Assembly: GCF_900112025.1 (NCBI RefSeq)
Contig: NZ_FOKL01000001.1
Coordinates: 87,638-151,637 of the forward strand
Length of the DNA stretch: 64,000 bases
Source of the DNA: Janthinobacterium sp. 344
GTDB lineage: Bacteria; Pseudomonadota; Gammaproteobacteria; Burkholderiales; Burkholderiaceae_D
Direction of reading: 5' to 3'
Shown here: positions 19,236 to 28,383 of the stretch, piece by piece
How positions within the stretch are numbered: position 1 is the stretch's first letter
Layout of the letters: each line of letters opens with the position of its first letter
The notes under the pieces: generated by a model
What the model saw: the letters and a program-made list of their open reading frames with translations, nothing else
What the model was told of the DNA's origin: nothing
Databases searched by the model: none
Made by a program: the position numbers and the translations under genes

Positions 19236-21085
19236 GCAAATGTGAGGACTTGAATAACCGCGGCAATCATCCTGCCAAGTTTAGTCAGGGCGTGGGAGGG
19301 TGGGCGGAACTCGCTGTTTCGATGACGGAAACAAAAGATACTGCTCGGCATGACGTCACCGTGCCGCCAGGCAAAGTCATTCCTGTCATTTTCCTGCCAG
19401 GCGTGATGGGTAGCAATCTAAGGATGAGCAAGGTTCGCCAAGAAGAATTGCGCCGTCCAGACAATCGGGCTTGGCGACCAGACGATATGATGGGTGCGGG
19501 AGGCAAGACGGCGGTCCTCACAGGCAACGGCTTGGGTGGCTGGTTCAAAGATGCATCGCCACGGCAGCGTCAATTGGTGTTTGATCCCACAGAAACCGAA
19601 GTCGAGTATTACCACTATACCGAGAGCAATAGCCGCTTCGATCCAGATGGTGCGGAAACCAAAGCTGCAGATGCACGGCATCAAAATGTGCCAGATAGTC
19701 TTTTCCCCATCCCACCCTTGATTGGATCCTTTGGGATATCTCCAGGAACGGGACCATTGCAAGCTCAAGCACGCGCCCGTCAAAGTCCCGCCCAAATAGC
19801 ACGCTGGCGCGGGTGGAGTGAGGTGCTTTTCGACGGCGCATACGGAACCATGTTGCGCACCACAGAGCAGCATCTCAACAATATGATTTCCAACGGAGAA
19901 GTACATCCGTTCTGGCACAGGAGAAGTGGCCTTGGTGCCATGCTAATGCAAGACCCAACAGCTTTTGGTGCGTCATCTGGCAAGGCCATTAATGTCAACG
20001 ACTTGAAGAAAATTTCGCCCTGTTGGTATCCCGTGCACGCGATGGGCTACAACTTCATAAAGAGCAATGGTGAATCTGCTATCACCATTGCAGAGAGAAT
20101 ACGCGGCCTAGTCAAAGGCTACAAAAAACGCGGATTCAAATGTAGTGAAGTCATTCTCGTCACGCATAGCATGGGTGGTTTGCTGGCCAGGGCGTTGATA
20201 CACCCCTGCTATGGAAATATGCTTGACGATAAGGATGTGAAAATCCTCGGCATTTATCACAACGTGATGCCGACCATTGGCGCCGCAGGAGCGTATAAAC
20301 GCATGCGTTTTGGCTTTCAGGAAAGAGAAGGTTCAATAGCAGAAATAGAAGCCAGCATTCTAGGTATCGACGGTATACATGCCACGGCCATTCTAGCAAA
20401 TGCACCAGCGCCACTGGAAATGTTGCCAGGTGCGGCATATGGCCAGCATTGGCTGAAAATTGTAGATGCACAGGATAAGGTTTTATGGAGCTGGCCTCGC
20501 GATAAGGCGACTGCACTAGAAAGCATATACCTTCAGCAACCCACTGCGTGGTGGCGACTAATCAATCCAAACTGGGTAAATCCGGCACGCATATCATCCG
20601 AAAATGGAGGCGGCTTAGAAATGGCAATGAACCGATTAAAATTAGCCGCAGAATTTCTATCATCCATAGAAAAAACGTTTCACCCTAACACTTATGCAAG
20701 CTATTGCGCATCGAGGAATTTCTTAAGTTATGGTGATGTCGTATTTAAGTTAATTGACGGTCTTCACAGCGGCTCTAACGATCCATGGAATAAATTTGAG
20801 CCGCTACCTGAAAAATGGAAATTACTTGAAGATGATGCAAAGGGACAACTCCTGGTCCAAGCCGGAGGGAAACGCTTAAAATTGCAGCTACAGCCAGCTA
20901 GTGCACGCGGTGACGGAACCGTACCATCAGATCGTTCTGCTCAACACATCACGGGTACATTGTTCGTACACGGCATGGCAGCAGCGACTGGTTATGAACA
21001 CCAGAATAGTTACGCCGATTTAAATGTACTCGCATCTATGCTTTATTCTATCGTGCAAATTTCCAAAAAAGCAAAGTGGGATTAA
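19232..21085 (+). CDS. T6SS lipase effector (alpha/beta-hydrolase, Tle family)
   Basis: A 617-residue predicted lipase and likely antibacterial effector. VIFLPGVMGSNLRM at about residues 52-65 resembles the oxyanion region of LCAT/PGAP1-like lipases. The nucleophile is Ser313 in VTHSMGG; Asp561 (GDGTVPSD) and His590 (GYEHQNSY) are good candidates for the rest of the triad. It has no signal peptide, as expected of a T6SS cargo. The gene overlaps vgrG by four bases behind AAGGGAG and is followed three bases later by a Tli4-like immunity gene. It is clearly more AT-rich than the baseplate genes, which suggests transfer. Closest class by architecture is Tle4; this is not certain. Confidence 0.85.
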   Translation: MSKCEDLNNRGNHPAKFSQGVGGWAELAVSMTETKDTARHDVTVPPGKVIPVIFLPGVMGSNLRMSKVRQEELRRPDNRAWRPDDMMGAGGKTAVLTGNGLGGWFKDASPRQRQLVFDPTETEVEYYHYTESNSRFDPDGAETKAADARHQNVPDSLFPIPPLIGSFGISPGTGPLQAQARARQSPAQIARWRGWSEVLFDGAYGTMLRTTEQHLNNMISNGEVHPFWHRRSGLGAMLMQDPTAFGASSGKAINVNDLKKISPCWYPVHAMGYNFIKSNGESAITIAERIRGLVKGYKKRGFKCSEVILVTHSMGGLLARALIHPCYGNMLDDKDVKILGIYHNVMPTIGAAGAYKRMRFGFQEREGSIAEIEASILGIDGIHATAILANAPAPLEMLPGAAYGQHWLKIVDAQDKVLWSWPRDKATALESIYLQQPTAWWRLINPNWVNPARISSENGGGLEMAMNRLKLAAEFLSSIEKTFHPNTYASYCASRNFLSYGDVVFKLIDGLHSGSNDPWNKFEPLPEKWKLLEDDAKGQLLVQAGGKRLKLQLQPASARGDGTVPSDRSAQHITGTLFVHGMAAATGYEHQNSYADLNVLASMLYSIVQISKKAKWD

Positions 21086-21088
21086 ATC

Positions 21089-22216
21089 ATGGGGAATAAA
21101 ACAAAAATGAAGGAAATTTCAATCATCACATTTGTGATAATCACATTTATTTCCGGATGCACACAAAAAAATTTAGATAAGGAACCCCAGATGCCTGACA
21201 ATTTAAAAATCAGCAAACGTCTTAAAGTACTTTTTCTAAAAACAAAAATTGTCTGTTTCGGACGTTACGCTATAGAAATCCCAAAGGAGGCTGAATTGAT
21301 ATACGGAAACATATCATCCCCGTCAAAAATTGAAGTTATAAAAGGCGGAATTTTTGCAAAAGATGAAAAAATAGCAGAAGATATAAGAAAAATAAAGATG
21401 AATAGCCAGTCTTCTGAAATCATATCCAACGGAAATGGCCCCATAGATAATAGCTGGCAATTTCGCTATTTTGACAATAAATTTTCCAAAGAAGATGGCA
21501 ATGTTTTATTCAGTACGTATGTCAACAAAGGAGATATCACATTCGTTCTTACCGGCTCCATCCCCAGAAGTGGAACGGTTAAAAGTGCGGCCACCACACA
21601 GTTAATGCGCGCGAATAGTCTGCGCCTGCGTCACCAAGATGAAATTCCTACCGAACCCGGTCATTGCTTAGAAGGTGGTTTCATGAGCGACAATAAGTAT
21701 GACAATCAAGAAATGGCGGACGCAGGTCTGTATTTTCCCAGCCTGCCAGACGTGACATTTTCCATCACTGCGAATAAAGACGCCTACGGCGATTATCCTC
21801 CTGCCGAATATGATGCAAAAGTACGCGGGAAACTATCATTACTTGCTCGCATCCAGGAAGCGAAAAACCAGCAAGGCAAGAACTACCCCCCTCGTACTCT
21901 GCTACGCGAAGGCAAACGTGACGTGCAACACTGGCATGGCGAGGAATCGCTGATACGACGAACAGATGGCGTACACGATTTCGAATGGACACTGGTGGGC
22001 ACGCCAGGAGATATCGCCTATCCAGCGGTATTGGAAGCCTCCATGTACACCAAAGTTGCCCACAACATGGTCGGCGCCGCCGAAGCCGCGTCGCTGACCG
22101 ACGAGGAGGCCATCGCCTTGTGGGACAGGCTGCTGTCGGGCTTGAAGTTCCGCGTGAAAGTGCCGGGTGCGCCGCCGGGCTCGTATTACATCGATCCGGA
22201 CAAGCCGGCGCAGTGA
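21089..22216 (+). CDS. Tli4-like T6SS immunity lipoprotein
   Basis: A 375-residue lipoprotein: a hydrophobic start ends in a lipobox with Cys at about residue 23 (ITFISGCTQ), placing it in the periplasm where phospholipase effectors act. The stretch KIVCFGRYAIEIPKEAEL is characteristic of the Tli4 immunity family N-domain. It directly follows the lipase, so it should neutralise it. An internal ATG at 21107 would give an equally good signal peptide. The first third is strongly AT-rich and Lys/Ile-rich, whereas the last 80 codons are GC-rich like the host chromosome; the base composition changes within the gene. Confidence 0.85.
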   Translation: MGNKTKMKEISIITFVIITFISGCTQKNLDKEPQMPDNLKISKRLKVLFLKTKIVCFGRYAIEIPKEAELIYGNISSPSKIEVIKGGIFAKDEKIAEDIRKIKMNSQSSEIISNGNGPIDNSWQFRYFDNKFSKEDGNVLFSTYVNKGDITFVLTGSIPRSGTVKSAATTQLMRANSLRLRHQDEIPTEPGHCLEGGFMSDNKYDNQEMADAGLYFPSLPDVTFSITANKDAYGDYPPAEYDAKVRGKLSLLARIQEAKNQQGKNYPPRTLLREGKRDVQHWHGEESLIRRTDGVHDFEWTLVGTPGDIAYPAVLEASMYTKVAHNMVGAAEAASLTDEEAIALWDRLLSGLKFRVKVPGAPPGSYYIDPDKPAQ

Positions 22217-22298
22217 CGGCCGGGCCGACGTGGCAGGCAATCGTACTGGTGCAATGCCAGCCATTGCGCTAGCATGGACCTTTTGCCCGAAAGCCGCC

Positions 22299-22778
22299 AT
22301 GTCCATCACCCTGCGCCCCGGCCTGCCCTCTGATATCGACGCCCTGTGGGCCCTGCGCACGGTGGCCGTGCGCGTCAGCTGCGCCACGCACTATGCGCCG
22401 GAACAGATCGCCGCGTGGACAGCCTCGCCCGTGCCGCCGGCATATGCGGCCATGCTGGCCGCCGGTGGCGGCATCGTGGCCATGCTGGACGGTGCCATCG
22501 CCGGCTACGCCATGCTCGATGCGGACAAGCAGGAAGTCGATGCCGTGTTCGTCGATCCCGCGCGCGCGGGTCTGGGCATCGGCAAGCGCCTGCTGGCGGC
22601 GCTGGAGCAGCTGGCGCGCCAGCGCGGCATTGCCCATTTACACCTGTCCGCCTCGCTCAATGCGGAGCCGTTTTACCGGGCCGCCGGTTTTGTTGCCTTG
22701 CGGGCCGAAGCCTATGCGCACCCGAGCGGCATCAGCCTGGCCAGCGTGGCGATGGAAAAGGCGCTGGCGGCCGCCTGA
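22299..22778 (+). CDS. GNAT family N-acetyltransferase
   Basis: A 159-residue GNAT enzyme that would transfer acetyl from acetyl-CoA to an amine. It has the acetyl-CoA binding loop motif VDPARAGLGIGKRLL at about residues 87-101 and the typical late block FYRAAGFVAL. The start MSITLRPGLPSDIDAL is usual for the family. Substrate unknown. It returns to high GC content and marks the right border of the T6SS toxin segment. The gene end lies four bases from the convergent small gene cluster. Confidence 0.88.
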   Translation: MSITLRPGLPSDIDALWALRTVAVRVSCATHYAPEQIAAWTASPVPPAYAAMLAAGGGIVAMLDGAIAGYAMLDADKQEVDAVFVDPARAGLGIGKRLLAALEQLARQRGIAHLHLSASLNAEPFYRAAGFVALRAEAYAHPSGISLASVAMEKALAAA

Positions 22779-22782
22779 ACCT

Positions 22783-22983
22783 TCAGTCAGGCACCGCGCC
22801 TGCCTCGGACTCGGCCAGGCATTGCTGCAGTTTGGCGATCAGGGCGCGCACTTCGTCGTCGCCCAGGTCCAGCGGGTCGCCGTGCGCGCCGACGGCGATC
22901 AGGCAGATGGCCGAGCCGTCGTACCAGGCATCGAGGCGATCCTTGCGTTCATCGTTGCGTTCACTCATATTGTTCTGATTCAT
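22783..22983 (-). CDS. Small hypothetical protein, 66 residues
   Basis: An ATG-started small acidic protein of unknown function, without signal peptide or membrane segment. The middle (LDAWYDGSAICLIAVG, then DDEVRALIAKLQQ) suggests a small beta hairpin followed by a helix. It overlaps the end of the DUF2750 gene by 23 bases and appears to be the last gene of a tight four-gene set. The overlap and codon use support its being real, but I cannot name a family. Confidence 0.6.
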   Translation of the reverse strand: MNQNNMSERNDERKDRLDAWYDGSAICLIAVGAHGDPLDLGDDEVRALIAKLQQCLAESEAGAVPD

Positions 22984-23338
22984 GCTGCAAATCCCTCAGT
23001 AAATCGCCCGGCGCCGCGATGGCACCCGGTCCTTGCGGCACGGGGAAAACGGACGCCAGCTGGCCGTTGCCCGCCATGCCTGGCAGCCATTTGGCCAAGA
23101 AATCGCCGAGCGCGATGGCGCGCGGCTGGAAATATTCCCACTCGCCGCCGGCGCACGCTTGTGCGAATGCCGCTTCCGGCCAGAACGGTATCGCCACCTT
23201 GCCGCCCGCTTGCGCCGTGGCCCAGCCGTCGTGGTGCAAGCCCCATACTTCTTGCGTATCGGCCACCTTGCGCACGAAATAGCCATGGCGTTCGGTGGAC
23301 GGCAGGCCCGCCACCTGCTTGAACTTGTCAGGATGCAC
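22961..23338 (-). CDS. DUF2750 domain protein
   Basis: A 125-residue cytoplasmic protein that fits DUF2750: the N-terminal blocks RHGYFVRKVADTQEVWGLH and the later IPFWPEAAFAQACAGG are the family hallmarks. The start is a GTG at 23338 with GGGGA upstream; there is no ATG alternative. It overlaps the preceding gene by 11 bases and the following one by 23, so the set is translationally coupled. The family has no established function. Confidence 0.8.
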   Translation of the reverse strand: MHPDKFKQVAGLPSTERHGYFVRKVADTQEVWGLHHDGWATAQAGGKVAIPFWPEAAFAQACAGGEWEYFQPRAIALGDFLAKWLPGMAGNGQLASVFPVPQGPGAIAAPGDLLRDLQHESEQYE

Positions 23339-23612
23339 GGTTTTCCCCTGCCCCGTCCCATACCCGCAGATGCGGCGCGCACCAGCCCGTCACCATGTCG
23401 AGGGCGTCCAGTATCACGTCTTCCCGCGCCTCATCCTGCACGCCGTCCTGCGCAAACGCGCGCAATTCCTGCAGCAAGCCAGCCACTTGTTCCGCCCTCA
23501 CGCCGCTGGCGTGGTAGCGCAGCAGGATGGCGCGCAGCGTGAGCAAATCTGCCCGGGCGTTGAGCGCCGCGAGCAAGTCCCGGTCGATGTCGGCGATGAT
23601 GGTTTGCGCCAT
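23328..23612 (-). CDS. Hypothetical protein, 94 residues
   Basis: A helical, acidic protein of 94 residues starting MAQTIIADIDRDLLAALN. Leu- and Ala-rich heptad-like spacing suggests an all-alpha fold. No family recognised. The ATG lies two bases after the stop of the Imm1-like gene and its stop lies inside the DUF2750 gene, placing it within the same operon. Longer reading upstream overlaps the Imm1-like gene and was rejected. Confidence 0.65.
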   Translation of the reverse strand: MAQTIIADIDRDLLAALNARADLLTLRAILLRYHASGVRAEQVAGLLQELRAFAQDGVQDEAREDVILDALDMVTGWCAPHLRVWDGAGENRAS

Positions 23613-23613
23613 C

Positions 23614-24003
23614 TCAATCCGCCTCCCACGCGATGGCGGCCGGCCGCGCGCCGCCTGTCTTGAAGAACGCGACGAAGGCGCGCTGGCATTGTTCCAGATC
23701 AATGCACCACGCTTCCGGATACTCGTCCACCTGCCCGTTCGCCAGCAGGTAGCTGCACGCGCCGTGCGCCTCCTCGTCGCCCAGCGAGTGATAACTGAGG
23801 TCGTCCTGGCCCGACAGATACATCAACCAGGCATTGGCCCCATTGCGCAGCATGCACAGGGCCGGGCCCTGCTCCGCATCCTCGGCCATGGTCAGCCACA
23901 GTTCGCATTGCGCCAGGGTCAAGGCTTCCCGCAGCGCCTGTTCCAGCGCGGCGACGCTCTCCACCACACGCGGCGTGCCGTGCAGATTCAATTCCATGGT
24001 CAT
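23614..24003 (-). CDS. Imm1-like immunity protein
   Basis: A 129-residue protein resembling Imm1, an immunity family paired with deaminase-like and other polymorphic toxins. The features that suggest it are the LMYLSGQDDLSYHSL segment, the SYLLANGQVDEYPE block and the ending TGGARPAAIAWEAD, which parallels the family's terminal tGxrPxxixW pattern. The start ATG overlaps the SulP stop as ATGA; a second ATG two codons later is also possible. No toxin gene is next to it. Function as an immunity protein is inferred from family likeness. Confidence 0.6.
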   Translation of the reverse strand: MTMELNLHGTPRVVESVAALEQALREALTLAQCELWLTMAEDAEQGPALCMLRNGANAWLMYLSGQDDLSYHSLGDEEAHGACSYLLANGQVDEYPEAWCIDLEQCQRAFVAFFKTGGARPAAIAWEAD

Positions 24004-25640
24004 GCCTTTTCTCCACTTAAATCGGCCGTCGCCAGCGCCGTGCTCAGGTACAGCTTGCCGCTCAGGTCTTTCAATAGACTGCTCTGGCGCAAACGGTCCA
24101 TCACGGGACCTTTCACTTCGGCCAGGTTCAGGCTGATGCCGCGCTTGGCCAGCGCGCTGTTGAGTTCAATCAAGCCCAGCAAGGCCGTGCTGTCGATCTG
24201 ATTGACGGCCGACAAGACCAGCACCAGATGGCGCGCCGTCGGATGGCCGCGCAATTCATCCTCCACGCGCTCGGTGACGGCTTCCACATTGCCGAAGAAC
24301 AGGCCCGCATCGATGCGCAGCAGCAAGACGTCGGGCAGGGTCTGCGCCTCGTAGCGCTCCACGTTACGGAAGTGCTCACTGTTCGGGATACGCCCCAGCA
24401 CGGCGATGTGCGGGCGGCTGGCGCGCCAGATCAGGGTGCCCATCGACAGCAGCACGCCGATCACCACGCCCGCCTCCACGCCCAGCACCAGCACGCCGGC
24501 CGTCGTCGCCAGCAGGGCCAGCGCATCGCTGCGGTCGTAGCGCCACGACAATTTCAAGGTATCCCAGTCCAGCAGGCTGCTGACGGCGAAGATGATGGTG
24601 GCCGCCAGCACGGGCAGCGGCAGCAGGGCCAGCCAACCCGTGGGCGCCACCAGCGCCAGCGCCAGCAGGGCCGCCGTGATGATGCTGGCCAGCGGCGTGT
24701 TCGCGCCGGCCTGGAAATTGACGGCCGAACGCGAAATCGAGCCCGTCACGGGAAAGCCACCCGACAGCGCGCTGGCCACGTTGGCCGCGCCCAGGCCCAG
24801 CAGTTCCCGGTTGGTGTGCAGTTTTTCACCGCGCTTTTGCGCCAGGGTCTGGGCCGCGGACATGCTCATCAAAAAGATAATGAAGGCGATCAGCAGCGCT
24901 GGCGACAGCAAGGTGCGCCAGTGTGCGCCCGAGGTGGCCAGGTTCAGGCCCGGCAAGCCGCTGGGCACATGGCCCGTCGTCTGCACGCCCATCGTGTCCA
25001 GGCCGCAATACGTGACCAGCGCGATGCCGGCCAGCACCAGCGCCATCGGCGCCAGGCGCGCGCCCACGTCGGCGGCCACCTTGTTCAGGCCGCAGCGCAC
25101 AAGCAGGCGCGACAGATAGCGTTTCGCCAGCCACAGGAAAGCCAGGCTGGACAGCCCGAGCAGCAGGCTGGGCGTGTGCCAGTGGGGCCAGGTGGCGCCC
25201 AGCAAGGACGTGATCTGGCCCCAGATGATCAGGATCGCCGCACCATTGCTGAAACCGCTGATCACGGGGCGCGACAGGAAACTGGCCATGAAGCCCAGGC
25301 GCAGCACGCCGCACAGCAGCAGGACAATGCCACTGATGAAGGCCAGCTGGGCCGCCAGCACGATATATAAAGAGGAGCCGAGGTCGGCCAGCGGCGCCAG
25401 GGCGGCGGCCGTCATCAGGGAGACGATGGCCATGGGGCCGACGGACTGCGTCATGCTGCTGCCGAACAAGGCATACAGCACGGGCGGCAGGATGCTGGCA
25501 TAGATGCCGACCACGGGCGGCAAGCCGGCCACCAGCGCGTACGCCATGCCTTGCGGCACCATCATCATGGCGACGACGATACCGGCAGTGATGTCCCCGG
25601 CCAACAGAGGACGCCGGTATTGCCTGAGCCAGAGCAGCAT
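24000..25640 (-). CDS. SulP family anion permease with STAS domain
   Basis: A 546-residue inner-membrane transporter of the SulP (SLC26) family, moving sulfate, bicarbonate or related anions. The N-terminal Sulfate_transp region shows about a dozen hydrophobic segments and the signature start AGDITAGIVVAMMMVPQGMAYA. The last 100 residues form a cytoplasmic STAS domain (HLVLVLSAVNQIDSTALLGL). Start is ATG at 25640. The stop overlaps the Imm1-like gene. Substrate cannot be read from sequence. Confidence 0.93.
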   Translation of the reverse strand: MLLWLRQYRRPLLAGDITAGIVVAMMMVPQGMAYALVAGLPPVVGIYASILPPVLYALFGSSMTQSVGPMAIVSLMTAAALAPLADLGSSLYIVLAAQLAFISGIVLLLCGVLRLGFMASFLSRPVISGFSNGAAILIIWGQITSLLGATWPHWHTPSLLLGLSSLAFLWLAKRYLSRLLVRCGLNKVAADVGARLAPMALVLAGIALVTYCGLDTMGVQTTGHVPSGLPGLNLATSGAHWRTLLSPALLIAFIIFLMSMSAAQTLAQKRGEKLHTNRELLGLGAANVASALSGGFPVTGSISRSAVNFQAGANTPLASIITAALLALALVAPTGWLALLPLPVLAATIIFAVSSLLDWDTLKLSWRYDRSDALALLATTAGVLVLGVEAGVVIGVLLSMGTLIWRASRPHIAVLGRIPNSEHFRNVERYEAQTLPDVLLLRIDAGLFFGNVEAVTERVEDELRGHPTARHLVLVLSAVNQIDSTALLGLIELNSALAKRGISLNLAEVKGPVMDRLRQSSLLKDLSGKLYLSTALATADLSGEKA

Positions 25641-25708
25641 GATGTGTTCCCAAAATCTGAAAACCGAAGCCTATCATGCGACGAGGCCGGCTGACAGGGG
25701 GGACGAGG

Positions 25709-26290
25709 CTATTCTGGCAGCAATTGCGCCTTCACGGCATCGAGGATTTCCTGCGACAGCGCGTCGTCATCGACTGCGCGCGCCAGCACCATGGCGCCCA
25801 CCATGGCGGCAAACGTGGCAATGGCCTGCTGGCGCCGCCGCTCCGGGGCACGGTCCGGCGCGCCTTCCGGCAACAAGCCTTCCAGCAGCGCGAACTGCTG
25901 CCGCGTGGCTTGCGTAAACGCGGGCCGCGCGCCGGGCGACATGCGCGCCACGTCGACGCCCAGGGCCGCCGCCGGACATCCCGTGCCGGGCTGGTCGCGG
26001 TGCCGCGGAGTCAGGTAGCTGTCGATAATCTCCGGCAGCGCCCGCTGCGGGTCGCTGGCAACCTTTGCCCGCCAGCCTTCCAGCGATTTCTCCAGCGCAT
26101 GCTGGCACGCCTCGATCATCAAGTCTTCCTTGGAGGCGAAATGGCCATAAAAGCCGCCATGCGTGAGGCCCGCATTTTTCATCAGGTCGGCCACGCCGAT
26201 GCCGTCATAGCCCTTTTCGCGGAACAACCTGGCCGCCGTTTCGACGATGCGTTCGCGGTTCAGCACCGCCTGTTCTCTGCTCACTTTCAT
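25709..26290 (-). CDS. TetR family transcriptional regulator
   Basis: A 193-residue TetR regulator. The N-terminal helix-turn-helix is clear: RERIVETAARLFREKGYDGIG, then LMKNAGLTHGGFYGHFASKEDL. The C-terminal ligand domain matches the group found with fatty-acid or xenobiotic control, with the Cys residue in GTGCPAAALG. The ATG at 26290 has a strong GGGAGG ribosome site; the frame extends further but without one. It is divergent from the SDR-ku operon 125 bases away, so it could regulate itself and that operon. Its target is not proved. Confidence 0.92.
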   Translation of the reverse strand: MKVSREQAVLNRERIVETAARLFREKGYDGIGVADLMKNAGLTHGGFYGHFASKEDLMIEACQHALEKSLEGWRAKVASDPQRALPEIIDSYLTPRHRDQPGTGCPAAALGVDVARMSPGARPAFTQATRQQFALLEGLLPEGAPDRAPERRRQQAIATFAAMVGAMVLARAVDDDALSQEILDAVKAQLLPE

Positions 26291-26415
26291 GCCGCCTCCC
26301 ACATTAATGTCAACCATCATATAACTTTGCGCCAGATTGCGCCACTCTGTTAGCAAGCGCACCGTATGGCGCCCCTGCCGCACCGATACTGGACCTTCGT
26401 TTCCACGGAGGCAGC

Positions 26416-27384
26416 ATGAACGAGAACAAGGACCAGTCCGCCGGCAACTTGCAGCGCAGCATCCAGCAGGAGCAGGATGGCCGCGACGCCGCCAAGCCGG
26501 AAAGCCGGCAACCGGTGCAGACGGGCAGCCGCAGCCAGCCCGGCACGCCCCTGCCCGCCCAGCACTTGGACAAGCCGGGCATCGAGGCGCACATGCAGCT
26601 GAAACCCCGCTTCCTGGCGCCCGATTATTGCGGCAGCGGCAAGTTGGCCGGCATGGTCGCCATCATCACGGGCGGCGACTCGGGCATCGGCCGCGCCGTG
26701 GCCGTGCTGTATGCGCGCGAAGGGGCCGATGTCGCCATCATTTACCTGAATGAACATGCGGACGCCAACGAAACGAAGCGCTACGTGGAAGCGGAAGGCC
26801 AGAGCTGCCTGTTGATTCCCGGCGACGTGCGCGAACAGGGCTTTTGCCAGCAAGCCGTCAGCGAGGTGATGGCCAGATTCAACCATATCGACGTGCTGGT
26901 CAATAACGCCGCCTTCCAGGAACACGCGGAATCGTTGCTGGACCTGAGCGAGGAACGTTTCGACCTGACCATGAAAACCAATGTCTACGGTTACTTTCAC
27001 ATGGCCAAGGCCGTGCTGCCGCACTTGCAGCGGGGCGCGTCCATCATCAATACGGGTTCCGTGACGGGTTTGCAAGGCTCGAAACATTTGCTCGACTACT
27101 CCACCACCAAGGGCGCCATCCACGCGTTCACCATGGCGCTGGCCGGCAACTTGCTGGATAAAGGCATCCGCGTCAACGCCATCGCGCCCGGCCCCGTCTG
27201 GACGCCGCTCAATCCGGCCGACAAGTCACCCGCGCAGATCGAGAAATTCGGCGCCGACACGGACATGCGCCGCCCGGCCCAGCCCGAGGAACTGTCGCCC
27301 GCCTACGTCTTCCTCGCCTCGCCCGCCTGTTCCAGCTACATCACGGGCATCGTCCTGCCCGTCACCGGCACGGTGGGAGACTAG
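26416..27384 (+). CDS. Short-chain dehydrogenase/reductase
   Basis: A 322-residue SDR oxidoreductase with an extra hydrophilic N-terminal arm of about 75 residues. The cofactor motif TGGDSGIGRA is at about 85-94, NNAAF follows at about 163, and the catalytic Tyr228/Lys232 pair lies in DYSTTKGA. The layout resembles the general stress SDR group (YdaD/GsiB-region type proteins) that also has such an arm. The ATG has ACGGAGG upstream. Only three bases separate it from ku, indicating one operon; a stress-linked role alongside end joining is inference. Confidence 0.9.
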   Translation: MNENKDQSAGNLQRSIQQEQDGRDAAKPESRQPVQTGSRSQPGTPLPAQHLDKPGIEAHMQLKPRFLAPDYCGSGKLAGMVAIITGGDSGIGRAVAVLYAREGADVAIIYLNEHADANETKRYVEAEGQSCLLIPGDVREQGFCQQAVSEVMARFNHIDVLVNNAAFQEHAESLLDLSEERFDLTMKTNVYGYFHMAKAVLPHLQRGASIINTGSVTGLQGSKHLLDYSTTKGAIHAFTMALAGNLLDKGIRVNAIAPGPVWTPLNPADKSPAQIEKFGADTDMRRPAQPEELSPAYVFLASPACSSYITGIVLPVTGTVGD

Positions 27385-27387
27385 GCC

Positions 27388-28263
27388 ATGGCGCGCGCAC
27401 TGTGGAAAGGCGCCATCAGCTTCGGCCTCGTGCACATTCCCGTCGAGCTGATTTCTGCCAGCCTCGACCATGAGCTGGACTTGTCCATGCTGGACCGGCG
27501 CGACTTCGCGCCCATCGGCTACAAGCGCTACAACAAGCAGACGGGCAAGGACGTCGAGTGGGACGACATCGTCAAGGGCTACGAGTACAAGACGGACGAG
27601 TACGTGGTGCTGTCCGACGAGGATTTAAGGCAGGCCAACGTCAAGGCCACGCAAACGATCGACATACTGACCTTTGTCGACGCGGCGGAGGTGCCGCTGA
27701 CCTTTTACGAGCACCCGTATTACTTGCTGCCGGCCAAGGGCGGCGAGAAAGTCTATGCGCTGCTGCGCGAAACCTTGCGCAAGGCGAATAAAGTGGGTAT
27801 CGCCAGCGTAGTCATGCGCACCAAGCAGCATTTGTGCGCGCTCGTCTGCATCGGCGACGCCATCGTGCTCAATACCTTGCGCTTTGCCGATGAAATCCGC
27901 GCCACGGACGACCTCGATTTGCCGGGCAGCACCCTGAAGGCGGCGGGCATCACGGACAAGGAACTCAAGATGGCCCTGTCGCTCGTGGAAGGCATGAGCG
28001 AAGCGTGGGAACCGGAGCAATACCACGACAGCTACCGCGAAGACGTGCTGGCGCTGGTGAAGAAAAAAATCAAGGCGAAACAAACCAAGACGATTACGCC
28101 GCCCGCGCCCGCGCCGGCAGAGGAACACGGCAGCAATGTGATCGACCTGGTGGCGCTGCTGCAGCAAAGCCTGGGCAAGAAAGCGCCCGCCCCGCCGGCC
28201 CGCAAGCGGACGGCCCCGTCCACCGCGCGCAAAACGGCGCCCGCCAGGCGCAAGGCGGCGTGA
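27388..28263 (+). CDS. ku: Non-homologous end joining protein Ku
   Basis: Bacterial Ku, a homodimeric ring that binds DNA double-strand ends and recruits LigD. The 291-residue product starts MARALWKGAISFGLVHIPVEL, the family signature, and holds the Ku core through residue 255. The C-terminal tail is Lys/Arg/Pro/Ala-rich (KKAPAPPARKRTAPSTARK), a common extension that affects DNA binding. ATG with GGGAGA upstream. ligD lies 2.4 kb downstream on the opposite strand, completing the two-component repair system. Confidence 0.96.
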   Translation: MARALWKGAISFGLVHIPVELISASLDHELDLSMLDRRDFAPIGYKRYNKQTGKDVEWDDIVKGYEYKTDEYVVLSDEDLRQANVKATQTIDILTFVDAAEVPLTFYEHPYYLLPAKGGEKVYALLRETLRKANKVGIASVVMRTKQHLCALVCIGDAIVLNTLRFADEIRATDDLDLPGSTLKAAGITDKELKMALSLVEGMSEAWEPEQYHDSYREDVLALVKKKIKAKQTKTITPPAPAPAEEHGSNVIDLVALLQQSLGKKAPAPPARKRTAPSTARKTAPARRKAA

Positions 28264-28383
28264 GCCGCCATCCCCGGCCCGGGAGCAGTGTCGATAATAT
28301 AAAGGCATTGACTTTGATCAGGCTTCTCGCTACGTTATGCACAGGCCTGCCAGCCGGCAAGCCCTGTCACGCGTGCGGAAAAA

